From: Takakia lepidozioides
Taxonomy: Eukaryota > Streptophyta > Takakiopsida > Takakiales > Takakiaceae
Assembly: GCA_030704615.1 (NCBI GenBank)
Contig: CM060732.1
Coordinates: 6,450,001 to 6,514,000, forward strand
Direction of reading: 5' to 3'
Length of the DNA stretch: 64,000 nt
The notes under the pieces were generated by a model. That model saw only the letters and a program-made list of their open reading frames with translations. It did not search any database and was not told the DNA's origin. Made by a program: the position numbers and the translations under genes. The stretch's first letter is position 1. Each line of letters begins with the position of its first letter. Below are positions 46,377-57,158 of the stretch, piece by piece.

Positions 46377-46460
46377 AGCGGTGCCACAATTCTGTGGGTC
46401 CACGTGTTCACATATCATGGCATTTCCGTCCTAGCGTCTGATGAATTAGAGTGAAAACAC

Positions 46461-48117
46461 AAATGTGGCGCCGCATTTCCATTAAGTAGCATCCCGAACG
46501 GAAATGCGGATTCATGCCTGGCATACAAAACGGAAATGCGGCGCCGCATTTTCGTTCTGGAAAGTCCAAAGGTACGACTCGGACGAAAATGCGGTGCCGC
46601 ATTTCATTTGCATTGTTTCATGATTTTCAATCACAACGGAAATGTTGTGCCACATTTCCGTTCCACTGTCACATACCTTACTTGTTGGACGGAAATGCGG
46701 CACCACATTTCCGTTCTGGAGAGTATAAAGGTTTCCCCCGGACGGGAATGCGGGCATTTCCGTCCCACACCTCCATGCCTGAGATACAAAACGGAAATGT
46801 GGCGCAACATTTCCATTCAGGAAAGTCCGAAGGTGCGACTCGGACGGAAATGCGGTGCCGCATTTCAGTTGCAATGGTTCATGATTTTCAATCACAACGG
46901 AAATGCGGTACCGCATTTCCGTTCCACTGTCACATACCTTACTTGTTGAACGGAAATGCGATAACGCATTTCCGTTCTGGAGAGTATGAAGGTTTCCCTC
47001 GGACGGAAATACGGCGCCGCATTTCAGTTGCAGTGGTTCAAGATTTTCAATCACAACGGAAATGCGGTACCACATTTCCGTTCTAGAGAGTATGAAGGTT
47101 TCCCCCGGACGGAAATGCGGCGCCGCATTTCAGTTGTAGTGGTTCAAGATTTTCAATCACAACGGAAATGCGGTGCCGCATTTCCGTCCAACAGCTCCAT
47201 GCCTGAGATACAAAACGGAAATGCGGCGCCGCATTTCAGTTCTGGAATGTCGAAAGGTGCGACTCGGACGGAAATGCGGTGCCGCATTTCAGTTGCAGTG
47301 GTTCATGCTTTTCAATCACAATGGAAATGCAGTACCGCATTTCTGTTCCACTGTCACATACCTTATTTGTTGGACGGAAATGCGGCACCGCATTTCCGTT
47401 CTGGAGAGTCTAAAGGTTTCCCCGGGACGGAAATGCGGAGCCGCATTTCTGTCGCACTGCAGCATGCCTGAGATGCAAAACGGAAATGCGGCGCCGCATT
47501 TCCGTTCTGGAATGTCAGAAGGTACGACTCGGACGGAAGTGTGGTGCCGCATTTCAGTTGCACTGTCTAATGATTTACAATCAGAACGGAAATTTGGTGG
47601 CGCATGCTGTGCCCCATTTCCGTTCAGCAAAGTAGAAAGGATTCCACGGACGGAAATGCGGTGCATGTTGGTCGGAAACGAGTAGCCGCATTTCCGTTCT
47701 TGAAAATAGAAAGATTCACCTCGGACGGAAATGCGGTGCCGTATTTCCGTCCAACAACAATCGAAAGTAGCACCCCGGACGGAAATGCGGAACCTCATTT
47801 CCGTCCACTGGATTCCATTGAAAGAGACCGGACGGAAATGTGGCACCGCGTTTCCGTTCCTGCCTATCCAAAGTGTCCCATTCGATGAAAATGCATTGTC
47901 GCTATTATTTTCTACCGTGTGTTCCTAGTCCCATTTGACCTTAATGCGATACCGCATTTCCGTTCCACCATGGGCCTGCTTTTACAGTGGACTGAAATGT
48001 GGTACCGCATTTCCGTTGCACCAGTATTTTGGTTTCCCTATTGACGGAAATGCGGTGCCGCATTTCCGATCACAATCAACGAGAGGATGATGTCGAACTG
48101 GGATGCGGGACCGCATT
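46461..48117. repeat. Palindrome array B (about 30 copies, exact 53-bp period)
   Basis: 22-bp palindromes start at 46532, 46585, 46638, 46691, 46744, 46793, 46846, 46899, 46952, 47005, 47058, 47111, 47164, 47217, 47270, 47323, 47376, 47429, 47482, 47535 and 47588. Every step is 53 bp except one of 49 caused by a 4-bp deletion in a palindrome centre. More diverged copies follow to 48117. The 31-bp spacers fall into five families that recur in order, a higher-order repeat of about 265 bp. Peptides such as GNAAPHFRS in every frame are translations of the repeat. Confidence 0.95.
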
Positions 48118-48267
48118 CCCGTTCAGCCATGTGCAATGGGTTGCATTGTTTCAAAACAACACAATTGCGGCCTGTCTTAATGAGCACAACTTGTTTGTCT
48201 AACTGTTTTAACTAACAGTCCTGGCACTTGTCAGTGCGAACGTTCATGTCTGCACCGCGAATACTGG

Positions 48268-50219
48268 TTGATCCACCCTCAAGAGAAACTGTCAGGAGAT
48301 GTTATTTCATCGCCGAATCGGCCATCATTGTCCTACTTAGTGGAGATCCACTTATATGGTGCCTGTGAGCCTTGGTTTGTCGCTATAGTGAACATCGCAC
48401 TTTCCAACTTCGTGCGGTGTTCGATGGCTCCAAATTCCTATGCTATAGTTTGTTGTCCTCCGCAACTTGGGAGAGCCTGGATCCCAAACGAGGGAGGACT
48501 TTGCAGAGTGACTGAAACTTACCTTTGTTCCAAATTCAAGCTCAAACCGGGCACAGTTTATTTGGAAGAAGAAAGGAAGGATGTTCCTGGACAGGTTGAC
48601 GAGACCATTGTCGTGCTAGGTAACGACGGAGGTTGCGGAATCAAATGGCACGTACCCCCCATCAGACACCATCCTGTACCGAGCTGTGGGAATGCCCATT
48701 CATTTTCCGAATCAGTCGCTACCCACACCATCCACAAAGGAGTCGGGAAACCGACAGGCGGCCACTGCCAACATAGAGGTATGCAACGATAATCATTCCC
48801 GACCTAGACCGTCAAGACCCTCCATAGCTTCTCGTGTGGAGAAATTCGACATTTCCGACGAGGAAGATGAGTGCATTGAGGTCCCCATGTCCTCCACACG
48901 GTCGTTCAAATCCGACATGGACGTCTCTGCAGGTGCTACGCATGTACCCTCGAGCATAACTCCAACCCGGTCCATTGTGCATCTCCTACGGCAACATCAC
49001 CTCGATGGTTCTCGCTCCGAGCTGGCTGCTCTCGACTATGCCAAATTTCCAGTCAGGAAGGTAACGTATCTGCCTCCCGAAGTCGATGGCAATGTCATCT
49101 TCGAGTTTCCACCTGTTACTTCGTCAAACAAAGCCTCGGGGATGTTAACAGACATGGATTGAAAGCATGACGAACACCCCTAGTGTGTGACGAAGACCAG
49201 TAGCACGAAAATTGCTGATGGTGTTCGTGTACGATACGTCCTCTGTGCGGGGAAGCTGAGGTGCCTCAATCCCGCCTGCTTCCACTTTCTCTCCAAAGGA
49301 GGGCAGAGAAACTCGCTTGACCCAGATTCCGCCCGCTGTTATGTAGTATGGCCAAGCCATTGTGGAGACGACTGTGTCTGCGTCACAGTGGAGAATTGCT
49401 CGCACAAAGCCGACGTTTCGAGGCAGGTGTTCTGCAATTCGAGTGGATACACGGCAACATTGTTTAGAGATGATAAGGAGGAATCCAGATGGGGCTGTCC
49501 CTGCTCCTACTTTTACAGGAAGATTTGTCCATGCAAAGTTTGCGGAGGCGACAACCACCCAGTTCTGGTTCTGCAGGCACGACATTATGACTTGCGTGTA
49601 TGGAAAGCCCAAGTACGGCATAAAAACAATGCCAGAGGCTCCCCCGGTGTGGCCGGTGGAACCAGGCTGCGATCTGAGTCAAGTTGAGGCCGACGCCCTT
49701 ACTGCCGCAGGATTTTGGATGGTGCAGCGCACTGACGTCCCCAGACAACCATTTTCGCTTCCACAGCCTCCACCACCGACCCCTATGAGAGCAAAAATAA
49801 TGGGACGCGACAGCTCTAAGCATCCTACACACCGTTGGGGGAAACCGAAGAGGCAGCGACCTCCCTCAAAAGTGAACGAGACAAGGATGGGGAATGCACT
49901 TCGGATGAACTGTACAATCCAGAGCTCGACAGAAGTGCCCCCACCAGGCTTTGGGCGTGTGTATCAGATGGCCACGGCAGGCTCAGCTGTTCGCAATGAG
50001 GTGTACACCATCACCATTTCAGAATTACCCACCTGCAATTGCACCGACTTCCAGATCATGGCGAACAAGGGGGCATCATACTGCCCTTGCAAGCATCTGT
50101 ACTATATGTACCTAAAGAGACTCCGGTGTAATTCCACAACTCATCACTTCATACATGCACCAGGGTTGAGCCCCCAAGAGGTGTGCACTCTTCTGAATAT
50201 GGATCCAGGGGACCAGTGA
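48268..50219 (+). pseudogene. SWIM zinc-finger gene of the large element, broken
   Basis: Plus-strand frames 48268-48660, about 48661-49440 and about 49440-50219 read as one gene. There is a frameshift at a C6 run near 48655, stops TGA 49160 and TAG 49181, and another frame change or small intron near 49440. The C-terminus has a SWIM finger (LPTCNCTDFQ..YCPCKHLYYMY: CxC..CxH). A Cys/His-rich part lies near 49250-49410 (CLNPACFHF, CGDDCVCVTVENCSHK). SWIM fingers occur in MULE transposases and other DNA-binding proteins, but I see no DDE transposase core here. It lies between array B and the right terminal repeat. Function unresolved; a transposition or targeting role is a guess. Confidence 0.6.
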
Positions 50220-50481
50220 GCTTGGCTTGCGGTCCCCACACAATGGTACGCCCATCCTTTTCGGAGTTTCAGTTATAGTAGAACTGTACTGCTGCAAGTA
50301 TCTCTGACTCTGGCCACAGAAAGGTCCGACTTATGTCTTGCCTACCAATAACCTGTTTTGCTCAAACTAAGATAATACTATGTCATTCACTTCTGTTTCC
50401 ACGTGCTTGTATTTTTGTTTGTTGGAGGGTTCATGTTTTTCTGCTCTCCCAAACTTTGCTTTCCTCATTCGACCCCCGGCA

Positions 50482-50646
50482 AGGAAATGCGGCGCTGCAT
50501 TTCCAAGTAACGTCGTAGGTACTGGTAGTTGCGGCCTTCGTCATAGCAAGATAGTCGCACCCAGCCTTCAGGGAGCCGACCGTCGCCAACACCAAACCCC
50601 CCAGAAATTTCGCACGTGCGAACCCTAATGCGGCACCGCATTTCCT
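50482..50646. repeat. Two isolated palindrome copies after the SWIM gene
   Basis: GGAAATGCGGCGCTGCATTTCC at about 50484 and AATGCGGCACCGCATTTCC at about 50628. Confidence 0.85.
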
Positions 50647-50859
50647 AGTTGACTCGCAAACCTTTCCCGCCGAATACCCGAAGATGACAGAATTGTGAAG
50701 TACTACAGACTCTATTGGTGCAGACTCTATTGGTTCAATCGCGGCAGAAGGGTCAGCTTCATTCTAATGTTAAGGCATGTAAAACCGCGGAATACTCTAT
50801 ACAGGCCAGTATGTGACATCCTTTTGCCGTGGTATACTGGATTTCTCGTTGCACGGTCA

Positions 50860-51121
50860 CTCATTTCCATGAGCGGATCTAAAAAACCATGAGCGGAGTT
50901 GTTACTGACGACATATCTTTGCCGCATTACAGGATCTGGAACTTCCAAAAACGGCAAGGTCAAATTAAAAAAACTGTTATTTTAATACTTTTTTAATCTG
51001 CCGCATTTCCAAATTTGGAGGAGTCCGCTCATGAAATCCGCGTGTCTTAGACTTCGGCTCACCGCTCATGCAGCTCATGCGGCTCATGGCTCATGGCTCG
51101 TGGTTTCTGCTCATGAAATAG
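50860..51121. repeat. Right subterminal GCTCATG cluster and terminal repeat
   Basis: CCATGAGCGG near 50871 and 50887, then GCTCATG repeated about six times from 51029, ending GCTCATGAAATAG at 51109-51121. That end is the exact inverse of the left end. Confidence 0.6.
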
Positions 51122-53216
51122 TAAACCTCTTCCGGAAATATGGAAGCACTATATGTGCAGACGGTTGGAGTTCTGTTACTAATCGATCACTTTTCAATGT
51201 CATGCTGGTCTGTCCTGCGGGGGAACAATTTTTGGGATCCGTTGACACAAGCGGGGAGAGAAAAGATGCACGTTATCAAGCAAGGTTATTGACGAGTTTC
51301 ATCGATACAATTGGAGCTGATAAAATTGTCCAAGTGTGCACGGACAATGCATCTAACATGGTTAATATGGCCGATATTTTGATGGTACGATATCCCCATC
51401 TATATTACCAAGGGTGTGCTGCTCATATCTTTGATCTCCTTTTGGAGGATTGGGGAAAAGAATTATGGATGAAACAGCTTGTAAAAAAGGCAAAGTCGGT
51501 TGTGACGTTCATCCGTACACATCACATCTTTCTGGCATTGTTTAGAAAGCATGAACCCAAATACAGCTTTAGGAACTCGGGTGAAACCCGCTTTGCCACA
51601 AACTTTTTGATGGTGGATCGACTGGTGACTGTGAGGGCGGGTCTGGAGCAGGTGATCATCGACCCTCAATGGGATGCGTATGTGGGCACCTTATGCGACT
51701 CTCGTAAGTCCAAGTCTTTGAGCAGACGTCGGAGGGTCTGCGCAATCATTCGCTCCGACAATTTCTAGGCGAAATGTGCAAATTTTGTGTATATGTTGGA
51801 GCCGGTGTTGATTTACTTGCGGGAGTTTGATGGAAAACAACCAATAATGGGTAAAGCATGGTTGATATTGGAAAACCTTCAGAAGCACGTGCAATCCTTG
51901 AGGCGTCCTCCATTCTCTATGGACCATGATTTGGCGGCAAGGACCGAGGATGCATTTTACGACCGCAAACGGATGGTTCGCACGGACTTGAATTATGCGG
52001 GGGCCTTGCTGAATCCATTATTGCAGGACAATACGGATTTGAGAGACGATGTGGATGCCAAAGCCGGGCTTGTACAGGTCATCATGCAACTTGCGCCCTT
52101 GAACATGGCAGAGCAAGCTTTGTCTGAGTACCAGTGCTTCTCGGATCGCCAAAATCCTTTCCATGACATGTCGGATCCAAAAGCAATGAACATGTTGCCA
52201 CATGAATGGTGGGATCTGATTGGAGCTGGAGCAAGAACGTTAGCTCCCATTGCAAAGCGTATTCTTGCTCAAGTGTGCTCTGCCTCATCCTGTGAGCGGA
52301 ACTGGAGCAGTTACTCATTTGTTCACAACAAGATTTGCAACAGGTTGAATCCTGCCAGGGCTGACAAATTGGTTTATGTCTACACGAATTGTAGGCTACT
52401 GCGAGAGAGGACAGCAAATAACGCATCTGCATGGTACGAGAAGAATCTGTTGTCTGAAGAATCTGCCTCAGAGGTCCAATCTAGCATCAATGATGACACC
52501 GATGCCGCGAGGGACTCCGACTCCGACGGTTGGGATGGGTCCGATGATGTCGGCAATCCTCCACATGACCCATATGAATTTAATGACGGCGATGCTGCAA
52601 TGCACCCATCCTTCGATGACCTTGTTGTTGATGAACTGCGACATGGTGTCATCCCAATTACGGATCCCCTTTCCTCACTGGAGCACACTCTCAACAATGA
52701 AGTTGAGGTCAACTCTCCCCCACCATGAGTTCCACGGACTGCGGGAGATATGCAGGTCGAATCGTCGGATGATGACAACCGGCCGTTGTCATTCCTTCAC
52801 CGACGTCCTGCCCCTGTGAACCGTGCTTCATCTCACGCCGCTCCATCTCATGTTTATCTTTCTCAAGCCGGTCCATCCCATGCTGGTCCATCTAGTCTCT
52901 CTCTCCCTCATGTAATTCTTTCCATCGCTACTCCGATCGTGGGAGATGCTTCTTCTGCTGCGGGACTTCTACAAGTCGAACCATCGGATGACGACGACCG
53001 GCCATTGTCGTTTCATCTGGCCTGACGACGTCCGCATGTGAATCGTGCTCCCTCGACCCTCGCTGGTCCATCTTGTGCCCCTTCCTCTCATGTCGGTCCC
53101 TCTGATGTACGTGCAAGTAGCCTTCCTCATATGAGACCTGCTCCAGCCTCCAAGGCCACCACGAAATCCGGGACAAGCCCAGAAACGGCAGAGAATTGTG
53201 CAGCCTTCTGTTGGTG
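51122..53216 (+). pseudogene. hAT transposase (DUF659 + hAT C-terminal domain), decayed
   Basis: A single frame carries a DUF659-like RNase H core (STICADGWSSVTNRSLFNVML, VDTSGERKDARY, VCTDNASNMVNMA, YQGCAAHIFDLLLEDWGK) and, after a stop, the hAT dimerisation region (WWDLIGAGARTLAPIAKRIL, SASSCERNWSSYSFVHNK). A Ser/Pro/Asp-rich tail with two internal repeats (DDDNRPLSFLHRR, DDDDRPLSFHLA) ends near 53216. In-frame stops are TAG 51766, TGA 52726 and TGA 53023. The N-terminal BED zinc finger is missing: the coding match begins exactly where the large element's right end stops. It is therefore 5'-truncated as well as stop-containing. Confidence 0.85.
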
Positions 53217-53780
53217 ACCGACCTGTGAACAGGCCTGATACCCTAGATGGTATTCATGATAGGAGTGGAAATTGACCAGAGAGACAACTGAACGTACTTT
53301 GAGGATGACTACAGGTCCAACGGCCAGTTGCCTCAGGAAACGAAAGAGCAGATGGAGATGATGATTCCAGCACTGATCATGGGAACGGGGGTGAAGTGAG
53401 TGGGGACGAAGATTTTGTACTGGGCGTGAGAACATACCATCGTCATCGTGCCAGACGGAACTAGGTACAGCTATAACTTCTGTCACATGTTGTGTAGTAT
53501 GTTTCCATGGATATCCATGTTTCAGTTTGGGTACATGCATACGTGTACGGAAATAAAAACGATGGAATATGTGTACCCAAGAAAGGGTTTGGTGGTTGTG
53601 TGTGTGTGTTTGTGTTTCGTCATTACCTGTACATTGTTGATTTTCTATTATGGTTTCGAAAGCCACAAAGACCAGGTGCAGCTCCCAACATTCATCTTCC
53701 CCTTCACAAATCCGTGGGGAGTCGATACATGTGCTTTTCATCTGCCTCTCCAAACAAATATACAGGTGCAGGGGAACCAA
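53217..53780. other. 3' flank of the hAT relic
   Basis: Includes a short (GT)n run near 53605. The open frame at 53448-53909 has no recognised domain and runs into the minisatellite. Confidence 0.4.
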
Positions 53781-54202
53781 CCTCCTGGTGGTCGCACCTA
53801 TTTTTTTTTAAACAATTGTGCGACCACCAGTAGCTGCTGGTGGTCGCACCTATTTAACAAAAAGAAAAATGGTCCGACCACCCCCCTGCTGGTGGTCGCA
53901 TCTATTTAAAAAGGGAAAATTCTGCGACCACCCCCTTGCTGGTGGTCGCCCCTAAAAAAACATGGTGCGACCACCCCCCCTGTTGGTGGTCGCAGCTATT
54001 CAAAAAAAGGAAAATTATGTGACCACCCCCCTGCGAACACCCCCCTAGTGGTTGCATCTTTAAAAAAATAGTGCGACCACCTCCCTGCTGGTGGTCGTAC
54101 CTTAAAAAAAAATTGTTGTGACCACCCCCCTGCTGGTGGTCGCACATAATAATAATAATAATAAATGATGCGACCACCCCCTGCTGGCGGTCGCACCTAT
54201 TA
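53781..54202. repeat. Hairpin minisatellite (GGTGGTCGCA units)
   Basis: About eight units of 45-55 bp. Each has TGCGACCACC..CTGCTGGTGGTCGCA, an inverted repeat around a C-rich loop, separated by A/T-rich runs (A7-A9, (TAA)n). Each unit can form a hairpin on either strand. Confidence 0.9.
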
Positions 54203-54622
54203 CTAGCGTGCGTAGTCATGATGACAATGTGCGCCCCGAGTGTGGAGGAGGGCTTATAAGGCCTTCGAGGCCATTCTCTCTCTCACTTCTCTCCACACCA
54301 GGACTTGGTGGACGATGGGATGTTGCATTCCTTGTCATTGAGTCCGAGTGGAGAGGGGTGCTATTGGTTGGGTGGGGGGTATTTTTGGCCGTTGGTTTCT
54401 ACGAAATCGATGCTGAGTACCTCCCGGGAAGCCCTCCTCTGGCACCCACATTTTTTTCATTGCACATTACGTCATATCACTTAGAACTACGGAGGGAGTG
54501 ACACGTGCCTCTAGTACTTGGGGAGGATTCATTAGGGAGTAGGATTAGGTACGATTTAGGAGGGTTGGGAAAGTATTTTTCTTAGCAAACACCTGTTGAG
54601 TAGGGGTAAGCCAGAGCCATAA
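54203..54622. other. Spacer / possible promoter of the RING gene
   Basis: No gene seen. The short open frame 54208-54501 has no motif. Confidence 0.4.
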
Positions 54623-57158
54623 ATGGCGGATGAGGAAGACAGAGGAGGTCATCCCAGGGATGAGGATAATGAACCTGGACCTCCCAAAAAAAAAACCGAA
54701 AGGGGCCAGGCGCGAACTTCGTTGGGACATATACATTGACCCCAACATTCTTGCGGAACCAGGTTGGGAAGTTTGGAGGTTGGGGCAGCGGTGGTTGCTT
54801 GGTGACTGCAGGAAATTTGTGGACTGATGTCACATAAATCATTTGTGGCCCAGAGATAGGCATGAGCCACAAACCAAACAAAATCAAGCTAGCTTGCATT
54901 CCTGCGCCAACCCGCATTTCCGCCAGAGGGCAGAGGAGGTACATACAACATTGTGGGGTCAACCGCTCGTCAACAACAAGGTCCCGTATTTATTTGCGGC
55001 CATGTTGTACACAGAGTTGATTTTATTGCGACCAGTGGATTGGCAAATTGCCACTGCGAGACAGCGTACTAGACTATACATGTTCTCTGATATCCCAGAC
55101 ATGTATATACGTCAGGGGCAAGACATCATACGATTGGATGGAAACGACGAGGTGGAAGAAGGAGGAAATGCAGACGCAGTGGTGGTGTGGGAGGTGCAGG
55201 GGGACCAACCTCCAAAATATATGCCGCAACGGGTCTCCGCAGTCGGGCCTTTAACGTCTGAGGTGGAGGGGGCGAGGTACGCTTTCCGTTGGAGGAACAA
55301 TTGGCCGCACAGGAACAGCACATCAAGGACCTGCAGGACATTGTTCATTTGCAACGGTGGCAAATAGCAAAGTTGCTGGAAAGAATGGGGTTGGGGACTC
55401 TCGACAGCGTATGCGGTGTGCTTCAGGACCTGAGGCCAATCACCAACGAGCAAGACATACTGGCGCGTTTGGATATGCCACCAATGGACATTGACCGCGT
55501 CATCGACGGGGTTGACTCAATCGGGCATGGGAATGAAGTGCAAACGCCTGAACTTGACCCGGCGAGGGGTGAGGAAGAAAGACTTGCGGCGGAGAGGGCA
55601 AGAAAAAGGAAGGACCCCATAGTGGAAACTAGGGAATGTTCAGCCGTACAAATTAAATCGGCCCAGGAACAGGAATTAGAGCAGCTTGTGGGGGAACGTG
55701 ACCAAGCTAGGGCTGTTGCATATCGGTACTCAAATGCCATGCAAATCCGATCGTGGCCATGGTTGAAGGGGAATTGGCGAAATTGGGTGACATGGGCGGG
55801 CTATCTAGCATCGCGGGAAACATGGATAGAAGAAACATTGTCCTCCCTCCAACGTGCAGCGCGTTTGTCGAATCGAAGCGTAGATAGCATCTCTGCTAAT
55901 TTGCAAAGGCACCACACTGTGCGTGATGTATTCACGTTGAAGTACACTGGATTCATCACATGGGCTGATATGGATGCCATGTTTGAGCACTGTGTGCATA
56001 TAAATTCCGATACCAATAAGAGCATAAACTGGGATTTGGAAGTAGTGGAGGAGTGGGACAGCAGGCCGAGGATGTCATCCGGCATTCATGAGGAATCGCG
56101 GACGTGGATATCACGGAGCAATCCACCGTCATGGGTAACAAATGGTACAGTGTGCACAATGTGCCTAAACACTTACGGACCGGAGGGAGGCTATATGCTT
56201 GGTTCATGTGGCCATTTGTTCCACCCCACAAGTCTCATATCGGCAGCCATGCGAGCCAGCCAATGCCCTGACTGTCGTGGACCAATCCATCGATGTTTCT
56301 ACGAGGTGTTTGGGTTGCAAGACAATATGCCCACGGGATATGAGTACAACCGGTACAACATGCCATTGGATGTGGAGCCTTACAATTTTTTAAATTGTCA
56401 GCACTGGGGGAAGACAATGACATGGGATGCTCCAAGAGAGATGCACGCCTTGGATGCCTTGACTAAATCTAGGGTTAAAGATCCGGTGATCTTTTGGGTG
56501 ACATCCAATTGGGAAATAACCGTGCGTGCTAGAGGTACGGGACCCAGTCCAAAGGGAGTTTTTTTGCAAGAACTTGGGAGGGCATTGGAGCTGTACCAGA
56601 CAAAGATTCTTCCGACTTCCTGAGGATCCGTGGGTGCCAGCGGAAAACGACCCATACAATCGCGAACCGATTGGGAGAGACCTATTTCTGAGGGAGTTTG
56701 AGGACGTTAGCATCCGTTGGGATGATATGAATGAGAGGTATTGGGTGCCTCATAGGGATGAAGGGCCATTTTCTCCAGAGTTGCGTAGAGACCCCCAACA
56801 AAAATAGATGTTGGACAATTTCAAGGCTGCCATCAGGAGTGTTGTTCGGTATTGGCAAAAGACATGGCGTGACCAAATTGCCCCTATTTCAGGGGAGTTC
56901 TTGTCACTTCCAAACATACCGGATTTAATTGAAAATTTGCATGAAGCCGTAGCAAGAGCGACAAACCCGGCTTTGGCAAATGTGGAAGAGAGTCAGCACT
57001 CGCCTAGAACTCTACGTATGATGGCAAGGGTGGACCAGACAACATTGGGTCCCTCCTTGACCCTCGAGCCCAGGCTCGAGCTCTCCGTACTGGTGGAGGC
57101 ACGTCCTCTACACCCGGAGCATTTTCATCAATACCTGGAGATGACGACAACGAAGTAA
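54623..57158 (+). pseudogene. RING-type coiled-coil protein gene, broken
   Basis: The start is taken at ATG 54623 (MADEEDRGGHPRDEDNEPG). The frame then shifts at an A10 run near 54688, at a G5 run near 55268 and near 56600, and has stops TGA 54825 and TAG 56805. The N-terminal region (LWGQPLVNNKVPYLFAAMLY) is unrecognised. A coiled coil follows (EEQLAAQEQHIKDLQDIVHL). A RING-like finger at about 56150-56285 reads CTMCLNTYGPEGG, SCGHLFHP and CPDCRGPI, the C-x2-C..C-x-H..C-x2-C pattern of ubiquitin E3 ligases. The C-terminal part has FSPELRRDPQQK and helical repeats. It may be an expanded host family or a transposon passenger. No introns are evident. Confidence 0.65.

Larger units (their letters stand above)
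23961..51121. mobile_element. Candidate large TIR-bounded element with methyltransferase-like gene
   Basis: A perfect 13-bp inverted repeat CTATTTCATGAGC lies at 23961-23973 and, reversed, at 51109-51121. Beside both ends are clusters of CATGAGC/GCTCATG subterminal repeats. Every good copy of the 22-bp palindrome I found in the window lies between these ends. Removing the nested gypsy (32871-46376) leaves about 13.7 kb with four genes: a divergent paralogous pair, the ParB-like/methyltransferase gene and a SWIM-finger gene. I see no convincing target duplication (left flank GGGGGCTG, right flank TAAACCTC), so the boundaries are an inference. Confidence 0.5.

Noticed and set aside
46532-47610. 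CRISPR-like repeat-spacer array
   Set aside because: Repeat and spacer lengths look superficially similar, but the repeats are full palindromes, the spacers recur as five families, there are no cas genes, and the context is a plant nucleus.
46408-47928. Open frames up to 190 codons with GNAAPHFRSG repeats
   Set aside because: Same reason: 53-bp units without stops yield long frames on both strands.
23953-51129. 8-bp target duplication for the large element
   Set aside because: The flanks GGGGGCTG and TAAACCTC do not match, and shifting the ends by a few bases does not help.
53448-53909. 153-codon plus-strand frame
   Set aside because: No recognisable domain; half of it lies in (GT)n and minisatellite sequence.
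27334-57158. Stop codons removed by U-to-C RNA editing or recoded
   Set aside because: U-to-C editing is known in organelles of hornworts and ferns, not nuclear mRNAs. The exclusive TGA/TAG pattern is simpler as C-to-T decay of methylated codons, and frameshifts are also present.
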